NCBI RefSeq assembly: GCF_030546645.1
Contig: NZ_JAUOTO010000004.1
Coordinates: 124,001 to 188,000, forward strand
DNA from: Flavitalea plasmicola
Lineage (GTDB): Bacteria; Bacteroidota; Bacteroidia; Chitinophagales; Chitinophagaceae
DNA: 64,000 nucleotides
Direction of reading: 5' to 3'
The first letter of the stretch is position 1, and each line of letters begins with the position of its first letter. This document shows positions 59,842 through 64,000 of the stretch, piece by piece. The position numbers and the translations under genes were made by a program. The notes beneath the pieces are model-generated. The model saw only the letters and a program-made list of their open reading frames with translations, had not been told where the DNA came from and ran no database searches.

Positions 59842-62800
59842 ATGAAATCCTACCAAGGGCATTTTCTGCATAGAATTGGGTTTTTCATGATCCAATCGCT
59901 GTTGAAAAGGAGATTCTTTCTTTCTGTGTTTCTGGTTTTTTCTTTCTATCTGACGGGTGTTTCTCAAAGCAATGCAACCATTACGGCTTCGGGCATTATT
60001 ACGGACAGTTCCGGTGTGGCGATGGCACAGGTGACTGTGACGGAGAAGGGTACGGCCAATGCCACCAGTACGGGCAGTGACGGCCGGTTCACGCTACGAG
60101 TGGCCGGAGAAAAATCGGTATTGGTAATCACTTCCATAGGATACACTACAGTTGAGATCAGGGTAGGCGGTAAAAAGGAAATCAAGGTCTCTTTGGAGCG
60201 CGCTAACAAGGAATTGAATGAGATCGTGGTTGTTGGTTTCGGTACCCGGAAGAAAGAGTCGTTGACGGGCGCCATTGCTACGGTGACGGCCAAGGATCTT
60301 GGCCGGGTGCATGGGGGATCGACGGTAAGTTCAGGACTTGCCGGAAAGCTACCCGGCGTGACTTTTCGCATGCCGGACGGACGTCCAGGGGCGTCCGCCA
60401 ATATCCAGATACGGAACATGGGTACTCCCCTGTATGTTATTGACGGGATCCAGCAGGATGAGACACAGTTCAATAATCTTGCTCCGAACGATATCGAGAG
60501 CATATCGGTGTTGAAGGATGGTTCTGCCGCCATTTATGGTGTGCGTGCCGCCAACGGGGTGGTGGTAGTGACCACAAAGAAGGGACTTGTGGGGCGCAAT
60601 AACGTAAATGTGGATGCGTACACGGGGATACAGAACTGGTCACGATTTCCCAAGGTACTGACCAATTCCTATGAGTATATGAGCTACAGGGCTGATGCCG
60701 AGATGAACAGTTTTGGCAGTACGGCTATAACGCCGGAAATCCTGGCGAAATACAAGCAGGGCGCAGCGGCGGGCCCTGAGTACAGGAGCTTCGACTGGCG
60801 CAGCTATGTGATGAACAACCAGGCCCCCCAGCGTTCGCTGAACGTCAATATCAATGGCGGGTCCGACAAGGTCAATTACTATGTATCCGCCACCAATTTC
60901 TTTCAAAATTCGGTGTTGGGTAAAGAGTATAAATTCGGGAGAACGAATGTGCAGGCGAATATCACCGCCAAGATCACCAGCCGACTGAAAGTGGGGGTGG
61001 ATATGAATGGTCGTTCCGAGTTCCATGAGAATCCCGGTGTTCCCGGCGGTGATGATTATTTCCTGGCCAGGCTGGCGATCTTGCGGAATACGCCTACGGA
61101 ACGGCCTTACGCAAATGACAACCCTGCCTATCTGAATGACCTGGGCCCGCATCTGGAGTCCAACTATGCCTTTCTGAATGAAGGGTTGTCAGGAAGGTAC
61201 AGGAGTGACAAGCGGGTGGTACAGGCGAATATGAATGTCGAGTACCAGGTCCCTGGTATTACCGGACTTAGCCTGAAAGGGGTCTATTCTTACTACTTTG
61301 CCGATTATCTGGAAAACAACCAGGAGTATACCTATAAGGCGTATACTTATCACCCGGATACCAAGGAGTACGTGGCTACGGGGGGCAGCACAAATCCCTG
61401 GCGAGATCGTGAGCAGATCAAAAATATCAATATCACGCAGCAGTTCCAGGTGAATTACGCCAATACTTTCGGGAAGCACAATATCGGGGCTACATTCGTT
61501 GCAGAAAGGATCCAGATCGATAATCTGCGGAACTGGCTGCATGCTTCTCCCATTTCGAATAATCTTCCCCTGGTGTATTTCCCCATTACGGACCAGTACC
61601 AGGATGCAGAGGAAAAAGAAGCCCGCATTGGCTACATCGGCCGGATCACTTACAGCTATGCGAACCGTTATTTCTTTGAAGCCAGCGCGAGGCGCGACGC
61701 TTCTTATCTTTTCGCCCCCGACAAGCGGGTGGGTTATTTCCCCGGTGTTTCCGCAGGCTGGAGGATCACGGAAGAGCCCTGGTTCCGGGAGCTGCTGAAT
61801 GACAAACGCGATGTCCTGACGGACCTGAAATTACGGGCGTCTTATGGACAGTTGGGAGATGACCGCACCATTACGGATGCGTTGACTTTATTCGGGGCGA
61901 AGCAGCCGATCGTTCCGCCTTATGCTTATCTCTCGGGATATAACTATAATCAAGGGACGGCCATCATCGATGGGAATCCAGTTACCGTCTCGCGTGATAA
62001 GGGGGTGCCGATCACCCGTGTTTCCTGGTCCAAGAGCAAGATCACGGACATCGGTGTCGATTTCAGCTGGCTGAATGGAAAACTGACGGGTACCATCGAT
62101 TATTTCTACCGGAAACGGAGCGGATTGCTGGGCACCAAGAACGATGTCGTCGTTCCTATCGAACTGGGATATTCGCTGCCGCAGGAAAATACGAACTCCG
62201 ACGCACAGTACGGCGAGGAGCTATCGTTGAATTATAATGGGCGGGTGGGTGAGCTGACCTTCAATGTGGGCGGCAATGTGGGTTTCACCCGCAGCAAGTT
62301 CCTCCGCTCTTATAAACCTGTATTCAATAATTCTCTGGACCAGTACAGGAACAGCGCTGAAAACAGGTATCAGAACCTGGACTGGGGTTATACCGTCATC
62401 GGGCAGTTCAAATCCATGGAAGAGATCAGGGATTACAAAGTCGATATAGATGGTAAGGGCAACACGAGCTTATTGCCGGGCGACCTGATCTATAAGGATT
62501 TTAACGGGGATGGCAAGATCGACGGCAATGACGACCGGCCGCTGGGCTTTGGTTATGGCAGGCAGCCAAATGTCAATTTCGGGTTTACTATCGGAGCGGC
62601 GTATAAGGGCTTTGATTTCCATGCCGATTTCTCCGGCGCCGGGGGCTATACCTGGTATCAGAACTGGGAGCAGCGCTGGGCTTTCCAGAACAATGGCAAC
62701 CTGAATACGATCTTCAGGGACAGGTGGCACCGTAAGGATCCATTCGATCTGAACAGTGAATGGATCGCCGGTAAATATCCAGCCAACAGGTATAACGTCG

Positions 62801-63075
62801 GCAACGGGCACAGCGATTACAATCATAATTCCACTTTCTGGCTGCACAATGTAAGATATATCAGGGCGAGGACGATCGAGTTCGGGTATACGCTGCCTTC
62901 GGAGCTGCTGAGCAGGGTGAAGGTACAGCGGGCCAGAGTATATGTGAATGCCTATAACCTCTTCTCAATCGACAATCTCAGGCAGTACGGAGTGGATCCT
63001 GAGACGGTGGATGACAATGGTCTGCAGTTCCCCCAGAACAGGGTGCTTAATGTGGGCGTAAACCTGACCTTTTAA
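59842..63075 (+). CDS. SusC/RagA-family TonB-dependent outer-membrane transporter, second copy
   Basis: Outer-membrane importer of 1077 residues, partner of the SusD gene 36 bp downstream. The signal sequence is unusually long (ends YLTGVSQ, ~43 residues); a start at ATG 59887 (MIQSLLKRRFFLSVFLVFSF) would give a normal one and cannot be excluded. The CarboxypepD_reg-like domain has ASGIITDSSGVAMAQVTV; the SusC box is NEIVVVGFGTRKKESLTG; the plug has IQIRNMGTPLYVIDGIQ. The barrel ends VLNVGVNLTF with terminal Phe. The adjacent divergent sensor system probably controls it. Substrate unknown; no glycosidase gene is seen before the window ends. Confidence 0.95.
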   Translation: MKSYQGHFLHRIGFFMIQSLLKRRFFLSVFLVFSFYLTGVSQSNATITASGIITDSSGVAMAQVTVTEKGTANATSTGSDGRFTLRVAGEKSVLVITSIGYTTVEIRVGGKKEIKVSLERANKELNEIVVVGFGTRKKESLTGAIATVTAKDLGRVHGGSTVSSGLAGKLPGVTFRMPDGRPGASANIQIRNMGTPLYVIDGIQQDETQFNNLAPNDIESISVLKDGSAAIYGVRAANGVVVVTTKKGLVGRNNVNVDAYTGIQNWSRFPKVLTNSYEYMSYRADAEMNSFGSTAITPEILAKYKQGAAAGPEYRSFDWRSYVMNNQAPQRSLNVNINGGSDKVNYYVSATNFFQNSVLGKEYKFGRTNVQANITAKITSRLKVGVDMNGRSEFHENPGVPGGDDYFLARLAILRNTPTERPYANDNPAYLNDLGPHLESNYAFLNEGLSGRYRSDKRVVQANMNVEYQVPGITGLSLKGVYSYYFADYLENNQEYTYKAYTYHPDTKEYVATGGSTNPWRDREQIKNINITQQFQVNYANTFGKHNIGATFVAERIQIDNLRNWLHASPISNNLPLVYFPITDQYQDAEEKEARIGYIGRITYSYANRYFFEASARRDASYLFAPDKRVGYFPGVSAGWRITEEPWFRELLNDKRDVLTDLKLRASYGQLGDDRTITDALTLFGAKQPIVPPYAYLSGYNYNQGTAIIDGNPVTVSRDKGVPITRVSWSKSKITDIGVDFSWLNGKLTGTIDYFYRKRSGLLGTKNDVVVPIELGYSLPQENTNSDAQYGEELSLNYNGRVGELTFNVGGNVGFTRSKFLRSYKPVFNNSLDQYRNSAENRYQNLDWGYTVIGQFKSMEEIRDYKVDIDGKGNTSLLPGDLIYKDFNGDGKIDGNDDRPLGFGYGRQPNVNFGFTIGAAYKGFDFHADFSGAGGYTWYQNWEQRWAFQNNGNLNTIFRDRWHRKDPFDLNSEWIAGKYPANRYNVGNGHSDYNHNSTFWLHNVRYIRARTIEFGYTLPSELLSRVKVQRARVYVNAYNLFSIDNLRQYGVDPETVDDNGLQFPQNRVLNVGVNLTF

Positions 63076-63111
63076 CAACAGCCAATCATTTCTGAAGTAT
63101 AAATTATTTCA

Positions 63112-64000
63112 ATGAAAAAGATCTTCTTACCAACGATACTTTCTTTTTTGCTGGCTTTTGCAGGATGCAAAAAGGACAGCGATTTTCTGAACATACCTCC
63201 TATACAGGTGGTGCCTTCGGATGTGGCTTTTTCCGATCCGGCCCTGGTATTATCCATTCTTGGAGATCTGTACAACAGGGAGCTGGATTTCTCTTCACTG
63301 GACGGCTATCTGCAGGATCCGAATGACGGTAACAGCGGCATTGCCGGCTGGCGTACATTTGCCGATTTCGGCGAAAGTTTTCCTTCGGAGTCGGGCAGCT
63401 ATTTTATCGTGCAGAACAGGAACTGGGCCTACAATTCCTGGTGGACCTGGGATTATGCTTATATACGGGATCTGAACCTGTTCATGCAACGCGACAGCGC
63501 TGCGACGAAGCTGACTGCAGGGGATAAGGCTAGGTTTTTTGCGGAAGCGAGATTTTTAAGGGCGAGCTATTATTTTGCCATGGTAAAGAGAATGGGAGGT
63601 GTGCCATTGATCCTCACTCCCCTGGAATATGATTACAAGGGGAACGTTAGTTCGCTGCAGTTCCCGCGGGCGAAGGAATCGGAGATCTATGATTTCATCA
63701 TCAGTGAGGCGGAGGCCGTCAAGGATGTGCTGCCGAAGGATGCCACTATAAAATCCAGGGCAACCAAGGGGGCAGCATTAGCGTTAGAGGCCAGGGCCGC
63801 CTTATATGCAGGCTCTATCGCCAAGTATGGAGCGACCACGCCCCAGGTGTCATTGCCCGGAGGCGAGGTAGGTATTCCTGCGGCGCGTGCGACGGGTTAT
63901 TATACGACTGCATTGAATGCGGCGCAACAGATCATCAACGGGGAAGCGGGCGCTTATGCCTTGTATAGGTTCTCTCCGGACCTGTCTGATAATTTTGCCG
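63112..64000 (+). CDS. SusD/RagB-family lipoprotein (3' end outside window)
   Basis: Surface nutrient-binding lipoprotein, partner of the preceding SusC. The ATG at 63112 starts MKKIFLPTILSFLLAFAGC with a lipobox at Cys19. The frame is open to the window end (296 codons seen). SusD features are FFAEARFLRASYYFAMVKRMGGVP, then the PRAKESEIYDFIISEAEAV helix and ATKGAALALEARAALYAGS. Full-length members have about 500-650 residues, so roughly half lies beyond the window. Confidence 0.95.
   Translation, partial: MKKIFLPTILSFLLAFAGCKKDSDFLNIPPIQVVPSDVAFSDPALVLSILGDLYNRELDFSSLDGYLQDPNDGNSGIAGWRTFADFGESFPSESGSYFIVQNRNWAYNSWWTWDYAYIRDLNLFMQRDSAATKLTAGDKARFFAEARFLRASYYFAMVKRMGGVPLILTPLEYDYKGNVSSLQFPRAKESEIYDFIISEAEAVKDVLPKDATIKSRATKGAALALEARAALYAGSIAKYGATTPQVSLPGGEVGIPAARATGYYTTALNAAQQIINGEAGAYALYRFSPDLSDNFA

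Overview
The window looks like a piece of a Bacteroidota chromosome, most likely from the Chitinophagaceae. The signs are two SusC/SusD pairs, propeller-type sensor kinases (one split hybrid two-component system), a DUF6377 regulator, an ABC permease of the FtsX/MacB type without its ATPase, weak Shine-Dalgarno signals, and a few intergenic promoters fitting the Bacteroidota pattern TTG/TTT-N19-21-TAnnTTTG. Overall composition is mildly GC-rich. The exception is an AT-rich toxin-antitoxin-like pair near 49 kb. No rRNA, tRNA, CRISPR array, prophage or intact insertion sequence was seen.

Layout. 1-5.7 kb: LytS-like propeller kinase (cut by the left edge), LytTR response regulator, M13 peptidase. 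5.9-7.7 kb: a degenerate NtrC-type regulator coupled to a small secreted protein. 8-14.1 kb: SNF2 helicase, SIMPL protein, CvfB-like S1 protein, FecR-like protein, DUF155 membrane protein. 14.4-21.6 kb: SusC, SusD and a GH97 glycosidase, a small glycan-use locus. 21.6-25.7 kb: ABC permease and DUF6377 regulator. 26.1-46.3 kb: a large purine-to-ammonia island. 46.3-50.3 kb: two paralogous secreted proteins, endonuclease III, a diheme cytochrome and the toxin-antitoxin candidate, with a degenerate ~100-bp repeat on either side of the latter. 50.5-55.6 kb: a giant FG-GAP/ASPIC-UnbV protein and, divergently, a vanadium-dependent haloperoxidase. 55.8-64 kb: AraC-type response regulator, hybrid-type sensor kinase and a divergent SusC/SusD pair cut by the right edge.

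The purine island encodes nearly the whole route from guanine to ammonia. Guanine deaminase and XdhABC give urate. Uricase, UraH and UraD give allantoin. AllB, AllC and AllE give ureidoglycolate. UreABC with UreEFGD and a nickel-permease-like protein destroy urea. The genes from allB to the permease form one tight co-directional run of 14 genes, with many 4-bp ATGA overlaps. The step from ureidoglycolate to glyoxylate plus urea has no recognised enzyme. A CitE/malate-synthase-like protein (DUF6986 type) sits exactly between the allantoin genes and the urease genes and is the obvious candidate for that step or for glyoxylate disposal. An orphan five-PAS histidine kinase lies next to uricase.

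The most unusual signal is a family of 7-bp tandem repeats (CAAGCTG/CAAGCTA/CAAGCTT). It appears at five sites between genes and inside genes: twice in xdhA and once in allB as translated in-frame inserts, as the C-terminus and stop codon of the haloperoxidase, as a long hairpin behind a susD gene, and as a short copy before the DUF155 gene.
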